64,000 nt of DNA from Gigaspora margarita (lineage: Eukaryota > Glomeromycota > Glomeromycetes > Diversisporales > Gigasporaceae), in assembly GCA_009809945.1 (NCBI GenBank), contig WTPW01000703.1, forward strand, positions 256,678 to 320,677, in the 5' to 3' direction. Shown here in pieces: positions 21,780 to 34,541 of the stretch (position 1 is its first letter; every line of letters begins with the position of its first letter). The translations under genes were made by a program, and so were the position numbers. A model generated the notes under the pieces. The model saw only the letters and a program-made list of their open reading frames with translations. It was not told the origin of the DNA and did no database searches.

Positions 21780-23050
21780 CATTGTTATACCAGAAACATA
21801 GTACGAAGTATGAAGTGTATAGTTTATAGGCAAGTTAGATGACTTCTGCAATCTTTGGCATCTGATTGGATTGTCATTTCTTGTGATTTTGTATGCCATG
21901 TGTGCTGATGTTTCGTGCTTTTAAATTACTGTTTATCATGGTAGAGATTGATGTTTAAGGGGTTCTATAATATTACAGTATATGTTCACAGTATTGCTTA
22001 TATTTAACTTGATTGTTTATTATCATGCTTTCTTAATTTAGTGTATTTATGTGTTAATATTGTAGCTTGTTTTACTTGTTTTTCTTGGAATTCGGTTTGG
22101 ATTATCAATTATGTGTCGAGTCACTTGAGATTTTTTTATTTTATACTGGTATTTAATTTGTGATTGTATTGATATGAGGCTTGTTTTTATAAGGTTTGCT
22201 GTTAGTTCTGCTGATTGAAAAGTCATTTCTTGTGATTTTGTATGCCATGCATGCTGTTATGCTTTTAAATTACTGTTTATTATGATAGGGATTGATGTTT
22301 AAAGGATTCTATAATATTACGGTATGTGTTTACAGTGATGTTTTTTTTGTGTATATTGACTTGTTTGTTTATCATTGTGCTTTCTTGATTTAGTGAATTT
22401 ATGTGTTAATATTGTAGCTTGTTTTTACTCATTTTACTCAGAATTCTGTTTGGGCTATTGATTATGTATTAGGTCATTTAAAATTTTTTTATTTTATATT
22501 AGTACTTGATTCGTAATTGCATTAATATAGGAACGTGTTTTTATAACATTTTACTATTAGCACTGCTAATTGTATAGTTGTTCCTTGTAATTTGTATGCC
22601 ATGCGTGCTGACGATTTATGCTTTTAAGTTACTGTTTACACAGTAGGGATTAATGTTTAAGGGAATCTATAAGATTACGGTATGTGTTCACAGTATATCA
22701 GGAATAGAGTATGAAATATGTACAGTAAGGCTTACAGGCAAGTTAAGTGAAGTTCACAATTCTGGGCATCTGATTGGATGTAATTTTGTAGGCCATGCGT
22801 GCTGACATTTTATGCATTTGAATTACAGTAGGAATTGTTATTTAAAAAATTCTATAATATTATCATATGTGTTCACAATATTAATTTTTTTTATATGAAC
22901 ATTGACTTGACTATTTATCATCATGCTTTCTTGACTTATTTTATTTATGTATTAATATTATAGCTTGTTTTTACTTGTTTTACTCAGGATTTTGTTTGGA
23001 TTATCGATTTATGTATTGAGTCACTTTTTCTATTTTATATTGGCATTGAT
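21780..23050. repeat. Tandem repeat, about 350-bp units (3-4 copies)
   Basis: The landmark TTTTGTATGCCATG occurs at about 21887, 22236 and 22590, with a variant (TTTTGTAGGCCATG) at 22784, giving spacings near 350, 354 and 194 bp. Each full unit also contains AAATTACTGTTTA, a GGGATTGATGTTTAARGG-type block, TTCTATAATATTAC and AATATTGTAGCTTGTTTT. No frame is kept across units. The segment 21521-21780 before it is AT-rich with ATATATTGATTAATTTC repeats. Confidence 0.75.
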
Positions 23051-23580
23051 TTTTAATTTTGTTACCTAATTTGTTAAATGTACTAATATGGGCTTATTAT
23101 TATAACGCTTTACTATTAATACTGCAATTATTGTTTATATTGTTTGTTAACTATATAAAATTGTGCAGATTTATGTAATCATTTCGATTGTTGCATAGGT
23201 ACTTGATTTATTATTTTTTGACAGATATCAGGTATCAACATGGTCATTGCTCCCTTAAATATATTATTATTGTTCTCGCATTACATAATACATTGTCTCA
23301 TAAACTGACTCTTAAATTGATCGCATAATTAATCAGATCAAATTAAGTTATATCCTAACTCAGATCCAGATGATTCGTGATCTCATATCACTTGATTAAT
23401 TCTACAATAAACATATTTGCAGAGGTTGAATAAAAATTTAGAAATTTTAACTTCTCTACAAGAAATTAAAGTAATTTGGTAATCAGCAAGGTAATTCAGA
23501 AGTTAGATATATAATATTTACATCATGCACTAATTTTCCTATTCCTGGTTTTGTGCAACTGCATTGTGCAGCTACTTATT
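23051..23580. other. AT-rich spacer
   Basis: Non-coding. A CCTGGTTTTGTGCAACTGC segment at about 23545 is mirrored by ACACAAAACCAGGAATGG at about 26942, so this spacer may be the left edge of a larger inverted structure enclosing both 0.9 kb palindromes. Confidence 0.35.
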
Positions 23581-24520
23581 TATAATTAAAATTTAAACAA
23601 AACATATAAATTTACTATGATTATTTAAATCTTACTTATTAACTCAAATTAAATTTTTCAGGAATATAAACAAGGGAACAAAAAAAATTGAGCTTAGCAT
23701 ATTTGCACAAAATAAAAATGTAACTTGGCCAAAATCAAATATTTGTTGTTTTAAGATAATAAATATATGCTAAAACATGCCCTGAACAACTTTACTTAAG
23801 AGTCAAAAGTAGATTACCTTGTAAGAAAATAGGCTATCTATGTACTAACGTTAAAATTTTTAGGGGTTTCAATATAAACCCTTTCTTTATCAAGCTAACC
23901 TGCTTTGGGCTTCTAAGTTAACTTGTTCAGCAAGTAATTCTACTTGTATCAAGATCAAATTGTGCTTTCTCAAATCTTTTACTAATAAAAAATAGTGTTA
24001 AAGTTGGAATAAAATTTCTTTCTAAAAAAAATTTTTTTTTAAAAAAAAATTTTTTAACTTTAACCCTATTTTTTGCTTAGTAAAAGGTTGAAAAAAGTGT
24101 GTTTTGATCTTAATACAAATAGAATTACGTGCTAAACAAGTTTACTTAGAAGCCCAAATTAAATTAGCTTGACAAAAAAAGGGGTTTATATTGCAAACCC
24201 AAAAATTTTAACTTTAATATATAGATAGCCCATTTTTCTTACAAGGTAACCTACTTTGACTCTAATAAAGTTGTTCAGGGCATGTTTTTACATATATTCA
24301 TTATTTTAAATTTGGCAAATATTTGATTTTGGCCAAGTTACATTTTTATTTTGTGCAAAATTAGTGAAATTTTAATTTAATTTTTAAGCTCAAGTTTTTC
24401 TTTTCCTTTTGTTCTATATTCTCAAAAAATTTAATTTATAGTTAATAAGTAAGATTTAAAAGAATATTAGCTCAAAGTTATATAGTAAATTCATATGTTT
24501 TTTTAAAATTTTTAATTATA
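23581..24520. repeat. 0.94 kb palindrome, family F copy 1
   Basis: Arms are complementary from about AACATATAAATTTACTATG on the left to its mirror on the right, centred near 24040 on alternating A and T runs. Shared words include CCAAAATCAAATATTTG and CTGAACAACTTTACTTAAGAG. No frame. Probably a fold-back transposon, but no duplication is visible. Confidence 0.75.
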
Positions 24521-25295
24521 GACAGCATTTTGATCTATTTAAAAGAGGTATAATTAATATTATAATAGCAATTTCATTGTAACTTATAAATGCTAATATG
24601 ATATGATATAAAGTGCTAAGTATTAATCTATTTTTCTTCTAAAAAAAAACTAAAAAAAGAACAAAACCCTAACCAACAAATTATAATAGAGCTACATCTT
24701 AAAACATTTTTCAATTAGTATTTAGAATTAATTTGTAGATTGCAATTAAAGAAAACATAAATTGATAAACCTTATAATATACAAAATTGGAGCTTCATAT
24801 ATTTTTTTATAGTGTAGAAATAGGGCTTGCTTATATATAAAAGTTTTTTTTAAGTAACTCTTTTTTGTAAATTAATTAAAAGTTGTAAATGAATCCTTGC
24901 AATTCTAATAGTAGTAAAATTATCAAAATCAGTTGATAGATCATAAAATATGAGTATTTTCAATTATTTACTATAGAGTTTTTCCTTATGAATTGAAGCA
25001 CATTTATTCTACTTACTATATAAGGTAATAGTCAATGCCTGCTGATTTTTACTATGAAATTTGTTCCCTTTAACTGCAGACTATTAATTAAATTTTTTTG
25101 AATACAAAAAGAGAAACAACTCCTATTCAAATAAGTATAAAAATTTACTAATTATTAAGCCTTATTCTCTGATTTTCTTATATCCTCCAATCCAATTAGT
25201 TTAGTGCTTTTATTGAACATTTAATAGCTAATCTCCTATATTTTATTAAATATAAGGCTCCTAATACAGTCATACGACATGTCTTTTTGATTAAC
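24521..25295. other. AT-rich spacer with a decayed module copy
   Basis: At about 24875-24945 a worn copy of the palindromic module is recognisable (AAAAGTTGTAAATGAAT, CTAATAGTAGTAAAATTATC, AAAATCAGT). Otherwise non-coding. Confidence 0.4.
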
Positions 25296-26266
25296 ATCTA
25301 TAATAAAAATTATAATAAAAACATATGAATTTACTATAAACTTCAAACTGAAGATTATTTTCAACTTACTATTAACTTCAAATTAAATTTTTTGGAAATA
25401 TAGAGCAAGGGGAGGAGGAAAAGGTAGTACAAAAATCAGATTAAAATTTTGCTAATTTGCACGATTTCAAAAGGTAACTTCACCAAAAACTAAAATTTAC
25501 TAATTTTAAATCAGCAATTATATATAAAATCATGCTCTGAACAACTTTACATAGGCGTCAAAAGTAGGTTACTTTGTAAGAAAAATGGGTTATCTATGTA
25601 CTAAAGTTAAAAGTTATTGTATTTTATGATCTAACTTTTTTTTCTTATTAAGCAAAGTTGTTCAGCATGTAATTTTACACTATATCTAAGGTTGAAATGT
25701 GCTTTCTTGGACCTTTTACTAAGTGAAAAATGGGATTAAAGTTAAAAAAATTTTTTTTTAAAAAAAAATTTTTTAAAAATTTTTTTTTCTAAATTTAAAC
25801 CCATTTTTTATTTAGTAAAAGGTCTGAAACGAGAAAGTGCATTTCAACCTCAAATGTGGTATAAAATTACATGCTGAACAACTTTGCTTAAGAGCCCAAA
25901 GTAGGTTTCCTAATAAGAAAAAAAGTTAGATCATGAAATACGATAAAATTTTAACTTAAGTACATAGATAACCCATTTTTCTTACAAGGTAACCTACTTT
26001 TGTCGCCTAAGTAAAGTTGTTTAGAGCATGATTTTACATATAATTTCTTATTTAAAATTAGTAAATTTTAGTTTTTGGCGAAGTTACATTTTGAAATCTT
26101 GCAAAATTGGCAAAATTTTAATCTGATTTTTGTACTACCTTTTCCTCCTCCCCTTGCTCTATATTTTTGAAAAATTTAATTTGAAGTTAATAGTAAAGTT
26201 AAAAATAATCTTCAGTTTGAAGTTCATAGTAAATTCATATGTTTTTATTATAATTTTATTATAGAT
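25296..26266. repeat. 0.97 kb palindrome, family F copy 2
   Basis: Left arm ATCTATAATAAAAATTATAA and a mirrored right arm ending TTATTATAGAT, centred near 25770. It is homologous to copy 1 over most of the arm (CTGAACAACTTTACATAGGC, AAAATTTTGCTAATTTGCAC) and better preserved. Confidence 0.8.
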
Positions 26267-26498
26267 ATCATTTGAACCTATTTTCATCAGACAAATTATA
26301 TGACTGTAATATATATATACTGCAATATTCAACTAGTATAGTAGTTGAATTATATCAAATAATGATTCTTTGTCAACTATTTGAAAATATTCTTTGAATA
26401 TTGATAATATTAAACTAGTTGTAATCATAGTTATTGTAAATGTCTAATATATTGTAAGTACTATACTATCTCTTAGTCTTAATTAATAAACTATTAAT

Positions 26499-26604
26499 TG
26501 ATAATCTGCCAGTCATGTGAAGAATGATCATAGTGAAATGTGATGCAGATCACATATGAAAATCACTATAGGCCCAAATGTGGCATGCACCCATCTAAAA
26601 ATAT
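26499..26604. mobile_element. Left end of a TTAA-type element (family G), incomplete
   Basis: After TTAA (26495-26498) comes TTGATAATCTGCCAGTCATG, then GAATGATCATAGTGAAA and AAAATCACTATAGGCCC. The same string, inverted, is at 33007-33113, where it also abuts TTAA; a relative is at 48460-49219. No matching right end was found for this copy. Confidence 0.55.
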
Positions 26605-26920
26605 TTATTTTACTAAGTTAATGATACATGCTGACTAACTGAAAGTTGTAGAGCTCATCGAGACGGTTCTAACAGTAGTTAGATAATCCAAATCAGCCCA
26701 GTGGATGGTAAGATATCATTAAAAACAATTGGGTGACTATGTAAAATCTCTATATAAACAACTATTGTTTACATAGAGATTTACATAGTCGGCCAATCAT
26801 TTTTTAATGATATCTCACCATCCACTAGGCCGATTTGGATGATCTAACTACTGTTAGAACCATCTTAACGAGCTCTACAACTTTAATTAGTCAGCATGTG
26901 TCATTAACTTAGTAAAATAA
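26605..26920. repeat. 316-bp palindrome carrying two module copies (type M3a)
   Basis: Arms start TTATTTTACTAAGTTAATGA and mirror at the right end. Each arm holds GAAAGTTGTAGAGCTCATCG, then AGACGGTTCTAACAGTAGTTAG, then CCCAGTGGATGGTAAGATATC (given as fragments). The centre is ATAAACAACTATTGTTTACAT-like. Near-identity of both arms and of the copy at 45.7 kb implies recent origin or conversion. Confidence 0.85.
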
Positions 26921-27594
26921 GGTAGCTGCATGATACTATTACACAAAACCAGGAATGGAAGAATCAGTAGATCATATTAGAAGTTTTAAAAAATGTAATA
27001 TTTTAGCAGTTTATTAATACTAACTAATAAATTATATATACCTTAGTTTACATATGTATTGTACAGAGTTGGCATATAACTAGGTCACATTAATAAATTT
27101 CAAAATGAGTCATATAAATTCATTAATTATATTAGTAGTTTAATTGGTCATGTGTTAACACTATGTACATTTTTTAGTGTTATTGTTTAATTATGTTTAA
27201 AAGCTTAACTTATTTGGTATAATGATGAAATATGATATAGGAAGCATTTTATATAGAGAACAAAGTTGTAAATAGCATTAGTAAATATTATAAAAAATAT
27301 ATATATATATATTTTTTAGAAATTAAGCAGTATATAAATAGACAAAACCAGTATTACTATTGAAATTTGGGAGAGCGTCAGATTAGAGGGCCAGATTTAG
27401 GTTAGCGATAGTAAACAAGAGAAGGAATACATAAGGTTGGGTTTATAAATATAATAAAATAGGATTCACAAACAATACAAAAATAAATGAAAGCCAAGAA
27501 ATATGATAAATAAACATTCATTAAGAAAACTTTATTATAATAGAGGAATTATTTAGATAATACCTAATGCTATCTAATATCTCATTCTTGCTCT
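26921..27594. other. AT-rich intergenic sequence
   Basis: Begins with the ACACAAAACCAGGAATGG mirror segment noted at 23545. An (AT)n run with flanking TTTTTTAGAAA is at 27296-27320. No gene seen. Confidence 0.35.
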
Positions 27595-28239
27595 CTCTAT
27601 AACAGTGTTATTAAAAGACCAGTCCAGTGAAGAACACTGGAACTAACTAGATATAACTAGAACATATATATGTTCTAGTGATAAGTTGTCACTAGACCCT
27701 TCTAGTTACATTTTTTTACCACTAGATGGAAGTTCCAGTGAGGTCCAGTGAGGTCCAGTGGGGTCCAGTGGATCCGCATCAGAAAAATTTGCAAACCAAT
27801 TATCATCGATTACTAACTAAGGGTATATATATATCGATGATAACACTCCTGCCAATTATTATCAATTATATCACTAATATTGATATATAACCAATATAAT
27901 AAATATTGATATTAAGTAATAATTACAATATACAATACAATGATATTAATGATTATGGTTAAAGTTATTTTTATTTTGTTAAAAAAATTTTTTTACATAA
28001 TAACAATATTCACTATGTCCCTCACAACAAAACTAGCTATAACATTACTAAACTTTATTTTTGTTCTTCCATTGACTATGTTTATTAAACATGTGATAGT
28101 TCAGTTTCAAAATTTTGTTTTTCCTGACAAAGTATAATTACAAAAAAAGAAATGATAATATTGGTCAAAGAAATAAAAAAAAATAACCAAAAAAAATAAA
28201 AATAGCAGCTAGTACTTATCATAATACAAGTTCCAGTCA

Positions 28240-28705
28240 GATCTCTCCAATCTCAGTGCTACCTTGACATTCCTTAGAAAAACAAAACGTGCAAAAAAAC
28301 CCCATTAGTAACAAGAAAGAAAACATGAAAAAAGAACCAAAAAACTGGTACTAATTTAGTACCAGTTCAAGTCCCTCCAGTTCACACATTTACTAGGCTT
28401 GGATCCCCATTCACGACTCCATTTACATTCCCTAGCAATCTACAAGAGAAAGAAAGTAGGAGTAAAAGAACGAAAAAAAAGAGAAGCAAGTAAACACGAA
28501 AAAAGAAAACAAAAAACTGGTATATTTATACCAATTCTATTTTCTCACGGACTCAGTTCTCCATTCATAACTCCATTTATGTTTTCCAGCAACCTACAAG
28601 AAAAAGAAAGTATGAGTAAAAAAACAAAAAAAAGAGAAGCAAGTAAACACGAAAAAAAAGAAAATGAAAAACTGGTATACTTACACCAGTCCAATTTTTA
28701 ACCAG
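28240..28705. repeat. Three-copy tandem repeat, about 155-165 bp unit
   Basis: Units end with AAAACTGGTAYWNTTANACCAGT and contain AAGAGAAGCAAGTAAACACG and TCCATTTAYRTTYYCYAGC-like text. A 100-codon frame spans two units because the unit length happens to keep phase; I do not regard it as a gene. Confidence 0.7.
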
Positions 28706-29018
28706 GTTCTATTTCATTTGTTCTGGCAAAGCACTAGCCAAAAATAAGACAATATTAGAGAACGATTAAATAAAAAAAGAGATACAGTTAAATAAAAAGT
28801 TACTTTAAATTTAGTTAAATAAAAAAAAGTCATAAATAAAAGTGAAATGAAAGATAAAGTTAGTTATCTATTTGGTACACAGATCATAAGACTTTTGTAA
28901 CTGGCAAAGTGTTACAAATGTAAATTAAAAATTACTAAGTTCAAATTTTAAACGATTAGTATCAGCTTTGAATAATTTGGTAATAATCGATTAGCTAATA
29001 TATAACGATTAATAACTA

Positions 29019-31359
29019 CATTAGCAAATTATATATATGTAATCTTATGTAAGATATTACGGCCCGTAATATGACGAAAATCTTACGTTTGATACGATTT
29101 ATTATGTAATATATTACGTCATATTACGGTAATATTATGGTTATTATTTCGAAATATTTCGAAATATATTGCAAATAAAAAAAATGCAAAATTACCCCTT
29201 ACAGGAGTCGCGTACTCATGCAGATCAATAAACTAATGCGCGCAGGAGGTAATATTTTGATATTTTCGCATTGTTTCACAATATTTTGCAAATTTTTGCA
29301 AATTTTTAAAAATAAATAAACGATATACATATTCACATAATCACGCTTTTTTACAGGTTTTCGCAATATTTCGTATGGTTTTGCAATTTAATATAAAATT
29401 TTATATTTTTTTATTTATTATTATATTTTAATTATATTTAAAAATTTTTAAACAATATTACATATTTTATTATATATTATATTTTAAATATTATACATTC
29501 TTTACAGTATTATTTTTACATTATTACATATTATTTTAAATACTTACAAATATTTTAAACTACTTTCGCACTTTGTCGCATCTAATTCTATTACTATATA
29601 CAAAAAACTAACCCTACACACTTATTTTCGTTTACCCTATAGTTAGCTATTATCTTCGCTTCTTTGTTTCTATTGTCTTCACTTTGGTTATTTCTTTTGT
29701 TTTGGCTATAACCTTCGTTTTGCTCTCTTTTTCTAAATACTTCAAAGAAGTGAAAAATAAAAAAAAACATTTCTCAGAAGGGTAAAACAAACAAAAAACA
29801 AAAATGTAAGCAAACTAAATAAAAAAAATAAATGAAGCCCCAAAATTTTCTATTTCTTCAAGTTTATATTCTTGCAATTTTGAAATTGTCGAAGGTTTTC
29901 TCAAAGTGCCGAAATAAATAAAAAAAAATAAAAATTAAAGAAATAAGTAAAAAGAAAACAAACAAAAAAAAAATGAAATATAAGCAAACTGAATAAAAAA
30001 AATGAACCACAAATCTCTATTTCTTTAGAGTTCGTGACAACATTGCCGAAATCAAGTTGTATATATTCTTCAAAGTGCTGAAAAAGTCTGGGTTTGCTTG
30101 CAAAGTGTCGAAAAAGCCTAGGTTATTTTTCTCACAAAGTGCCAGAATAAAATAAATTAATAAAAAAAAATAAAAAAAAACAAAAAGAACAAAAACGTTA
30201 AGCAAAAAAAAAAATAAAGCACTAACTAAACCTTTATTTTTTTAAAGAGGTGTTCTTCAAAATTTAAAAATTGTTGGTGAAATTAGTTGTGTGTTCTTGC
30301 AATGTGTCAGAAGGCTGAGTTGGCTTGCATATAGGTTCGAAAGGTTGTTAGATTTCTTGCAAAGTGCCAAAAGTTAGGGTTGGTGTTTTTGTAGAAATAA
30401 AATAAAAAAATTAAAAAATAATAAATGAAAAAATGAACAACAAAATGAAACTAAACAAAACTAAACAAAACTAAACAAAACNNNNNNNNNNNNNNNNNNN
30501 NNNNNNNNNNNNNNNNNNNNNNNNNNNNNNNNNNNNNNNNNNNNNNNNNNNNNNNNNNNNNNNNNNNNNNNNNNNNNNNNNNNNNNNNNNNNNNNNNNNN
30601 NNNNNNNNNNNNNNNNNNNNNNNNNNNNNNNNNNNNNNNNNNNNNNNNNNNNNNNNNNNNNNNNNNNNNNNNNNNNNNNNNNNNNNNNNNNNNNNNNNNN
30701 NNNNNNNNNNNNNNNNNNNNNNNNNNNNNNNNNNNNNNNNNNNNNNNNNNNNNNNNNNNNNNNNNNNNNNNNNNNNNNNNNNNNNNNNNNNNNNNNNNNN
30801 NNNNNNNNNNNNNNNNNNNNNNNNNNNNNNNNNNNNNNNNNNNNNNNNNNNNNNNNNNNNNNNNNNNNNNNNNNNNNNNNNNNNNNNNNNNNNNNNNNNN
30901 NNNNNNNNNNNNNNNNNNNNNNNNNNNNNNNNNNNNNNNNNNNNNNNNNNNNNNNNNNNNNNNNNNNNNNNNNNNNNNNNNNNNNNNNNNNNNNNNNNNN
31001 NNNNNNNNNNNNNNNNNNNNNNNNNNNGTTATATATCGTTTAATAAAAAAATAGAAGATCTAATTATAAACAAAAGATCTAATCTGATCTTTTTGTAGTA
31101 CAGAACTTGAATATTATCGAACTATTTCGAACTATTTCGAACTACAGATTTACTGATCCAGCTGGTTTCCTAGTCCTAAAATATTTTGAAAGGGGTCCAA
31201 AATATTTCATAATATATTTCGAAATATTTCGAAATTATTTTCGTAATATTTCGAAAATTTGATATTTTGAAATATTTCAAAATATATTACGTAATATTTT
31301 GCTTATATTACAGTTCGTAAGACCTTACGTAAGATTACACTATTATAAATTTGCTGATG
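29019..31359. mobile_element. X-family element copy 2
   Basis: Left end CATTAGCAAATTATATATAT and right end complement of CATCAGCAAATTTATAATAG are each flanked by TA. Subterminal regions have paired ATCTTACGTAAGAT-like palindromes and clusters of TTTCGAAATATTT. The interior repeats CACTTTGCAAGAA-type motifs and carries a GAAGATAATAGCTAACT-type block shared with X1 and X3. It lies inside the 4 kb hAT-like element. Confidence 0.8.
30482..31027. other. Assembly gap, 546 N
   Basis: Unresolved bases inside X2; X3 has a gap at the equivalent place, suggesting a sequence that assembles or sequences poorly. Confidence 0.99.
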
Positions 31360-31607
31360 TATTAACGATATAAATCGTTAAAGATATATATCAATTTATA
31401 GCAGGTCTACCAATATTTATCGATATATTTTAATCGATATATATTAAAAAATTTTGTGATGCAACCTTAATTCTTATTCGTATTTTGATTGGCTAATATT
31501 ATATTGGTTCCAGTTCCAGTGAAAACTTTACTGGAACCACTGGAACACTGGAATTATCTGGACATCTAGTGAAGTTTCAGCTTCCAGTCAACAACACTAC
31601 TCTATAA

Positions 31608-32230
31608 TGTATAAGGGACAAAAACCTCTCAATACACAAAGAGCGAACACATCAGACTTATATACATTTGTAATCTATATAAATCATTCATACCAATCAA
31701 TTGTCAGTTTAACTTCCTTCTGCCTTATACAATCAATTCATCATTGAGATACGACAACTAAAAGTCTAATTGCCCTTCAACACCTATAAACTTGATCGTA
31801 ATATTACTTTGTGTAAGGGGTGAAATGATAATATTTAAACATTTCGTATTCATTCGTCCCTAAAAAAAGCAATAATAATTTATACATAATTGATCTGTGT
31901 ACAATAGTGATGGCATGATGATTATTAATATAGACATTTGACGTATTACGATAGATTTAATTAATTGTAAAACCCCAAGGATATCTAAATAAGATAATAG
32001 GAGTGCCATGTGTTACAGAGGTACAATTAAAAGGTTTAAGGATGATCAAATATAACAATGATCGATCAAATAAAGCAGGAGCAGAATAAGAAAATGCTGT
32101 GATTTTTGGGCACAGAAATTTATAATAACACCGGTAAGATAAGAAATAAATCAAATAAAATAAGACACAACTTAAAACTTGAAATACTTACTTAAAATAG
32201 TCCTTTTGAAGGGATAATTATGTATGAATG
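31608..32230. other. Non-repetitive AT-rich sequence
   Basis: This is one of few stretches without obvious repeats. Frames on both strands are short (65 codons at most, minus strand 31957-32154) and show no domain. It may be true host intergenic DNA. Confidence 0.35.
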
Positions 32231-33006
32231 CACATACGTACTTACAAAAGCCATATCAAACCAGTTTAATATAAAATGCAAATTGGACCATCGCATTCCA
32301 CAATGTCATGCAAAAATATAACTAATCAAAGAACCGTATTTGTTCACATCATTTTACTCTTCAGATAACCATGCACCTCATTGCACTCTGTTCCTGGTAT
32401 AAAACAGAATTTTGATGTTTTTATAAAAAAGATTTTGAGCAAAAAAAAAACATTACTGTAACCATATACTGGAACCCCTTAAACATCAACCCCCTATGCA
32501 ATAGCATGAATAGCACGTACATACGTAAAAAAGTCATACCAAACCAGTTCAACATAAAAAGCAAATCTGGAACATCACATTCCACAACGTCATGTGAAAA
32601 CACAACCAATCAGAGAACCATATTTGCTCACACCATTTTACTCTTCAGATAACCATGCACTTCGTTGCACTCTGCTCCTGGTACAGGTAAATCTGGAAAC
32701 AAATAAGGGAAAAAGCGATACATATAAATGCATAAATGAGAAGCCCCATGTGCAAATTAGAAAAAAAATTGAGCCACATATGGGTAGAAAAGCCCATATG
32801 CAATTTCTAATTATATATATATGCATTATAAATGTGATAACAATTAGTTATGATTACATTCTGTATAAAAAACCAGTTTATAAAAATTAAATATAGAATA
32901 AACAAATCATATAACATATTTAAAAAAGTAACATCCAATCAAAAGCACGGATTTGTACAGAAACACTTTACACACCGCTTAACCATGCACTCCGTTCCTG
33001 GTATAA
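32231..33006. repeat. Tandem repeat, about 283-bp unit, with a third partial copy
   Basis: Blocks with CAAACCAGTTYAAYATAAAA, CATTCCACAAYGTCATGYRAAA, and CTCTTCAGATAACCATGCAC occur from about 32250 and again from 32533; a third, partial copy (ACACCGCTTAACCATGCACTCC) is at 32970. Each ends with a TCCTGGTAYA word. Inverted similarity to the 21.8-23.0 kb array is visible (CATCTGATTGGATG and its complement). Confidence 0.65.
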
Positions 33007-33113
33007 ATATTTTTAGATGGGCGCATGCCACATTTGGGCCTATAGTGATTTTTATTTATAATCTGTATCACGTTTCACTATGATCATTCTTCACGTGACT
33101 TGTGGATCATCAA
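33007..33113. mobile_element. End of a TTAA-type element (family G), inverted copy
   Basis: Ends with CACGTGACTTGTGGATCATCAA followed by TTAA (33114-33117); read on the minus strand it matches 26499-26604 almost base for base. No partner end was found. Confidence 0.55.
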
Positions 33114-33346
33114 TTAAATTATTAACTACTTCAATATTAAAAACAGTATTTGAATATAATGATAAGTAAGAAAGAACTTTAAATCTAAATTGACATTTGT
33201 TGTATTTATATTTATATAGTACATAATGAAGATGGGAATATTGTGGCTAGGTTAAAATCGCTATTAATAGAACTTTTTGTTCAATACACAAAATTTTTAT
33301 ATTACACTTTTTAATTAAACTATATTCAATATAGATTTAAATTATA

Positions 33347-33697
33347 CAGTGTGGAACAGCATGAAACATCCAATGTCTATTAAGAAAACTTTAAAGTGTT
33401 ATAACTTCTTTAAAACAAGCTAAATCAAAAAACCCTCTGACAAACTGATAGATTTTTAGATAAACTACATTTCTGTTAGAGGATTTTTTTATTTTTTGGT
33501 TTGAAGAAGTTATAAAAGATTAAAGTTTATATGATTTCAAAAAATTGGCATTTAATATAAAAAAAAAGAAAATATATATAGATTTTTAACCAATCAAAAT
33601 CAATTATACAAAAATTAGCCAATCAGAATTGATTATATAAGCATCTAAAATTGGTGCCTATATGTATAGATTGGATGTTTTATGCTGTCCCACACTG
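33347..33697. mobile_element. TA-flanked MITE, family C copy 1, 351 bp
   Basis: Ends CAGTGTGGAACAGCATGAAA and the complement of CAGTGTGGGACAGCATAAAA have TA on both sides. The interior shares AATCAGAATTGATTATAT and related text with copy 2 at 40740. Confidence 0.87.
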
Positions 33698-34541
33698 TAG
33701 TAAAAAAATTATCATATAATAGATATTTTTGGGCATAAATAATCAGTTCACAAAATGAATGCAAAACCAGATTTTAGAGGTTATTGTGGCCAATTTTAAA
33801 ATTTTATATAAAAAAATTTTTTTGTATTTTATTTTATTTATTTATTTATTTAACTTTTTCTACTTTTATATTCATTTATTTATTTATATTTAGGCCATTT
33901 TCTTTTTTTTATATTTTTTCTTTTCTTGCTTTTTTCACTCTCATTTTTCCTTTTTCCACTCTTATTCTTCCTTTTTTTGGTTGGATTCTGCAATCTTTTT
34001 TTCTGTTTTCTTATTTATTATTTTTAGCTGCTACAACTTTTCTCAAAAGTGAAAAGCTTAACAAATGAAAATAGTTTTTTTTTGGGTAAAGGTGGTTTAG
34101 ATTTATTTAGATCTAAAAAAGTATTTTGAGATTTAGCTTGCAAAACTTGAAAAACCAGGTACTTAAGAGCAATATAGAGAACATGTTCTGGAATTTTTAT
34201 AAGTTTCTAATTTTTCTTTTAATACTGCAAACTGAATCTTTACTATTTTATTTCACTTTTAAGCAAATCATTTTTATTTAAAAGAATTTATTTTTTTTTC
34301 TAATAGGATGCATTTGAACAAGAAAGATAAAGTAATTTGGATGTGTATAAAATAGTAAAAGTAATATATTTGATTGAATAGAAGGTTGTTTATTCAAAAG
34401 TAATAGTGGTATCTTAGTTTGTTTGAGGAAGATGAAAGTATAATATTGAATTACTCTATTGCCAAAGAAGGGTCAGGGTCCAAGTAATCTGGACTAATAG
34501 CATCAGTATTAAATAGCCATATTTCTGTGCTTTTGTAGGCA
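33698..34541. other. AT-rich sequence with a long T-rich tract
   Basis: The plus strand from about 33810 to 34030 is almost pure T with interspersed A and C, which produces a hydrophobic 94-codon frame that I reject as coding. No other structure. Confidence 0.45.

Larger units (their letters stand above)
27603..31599. mobile_element. hAT-like element, 4.0 kb, containing X2
   Basis: An exact 8-bp duplication CTCTATAA (27595-27602, 31600-31607) flanks ends CAGTGTTATTAAAAGACC and the complement of TAGTGTTGTTGACTGGAAG. Both ends are followed by many short CCAGTG/CACTGG words, including four tandem AGGTCCAGTG copies at about 27736-27772, which look like subterminal binding sites. The interior has a 160-bp tandem repeat and the X2 element; no hAT transposase can be read, although 546 bp are missing. 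Confidence 0.88.

Noticed and set aside
28399-28701. 100-codon Lys/Glu-rich frame
   Set aside because: Arises from a three-copy tandem repeat.
33784-34068. 94-codon hydrophobic frame that looks like membrane segments
   Set aside because: It is a T-rich tract translated as Phe, Leu and Ile.
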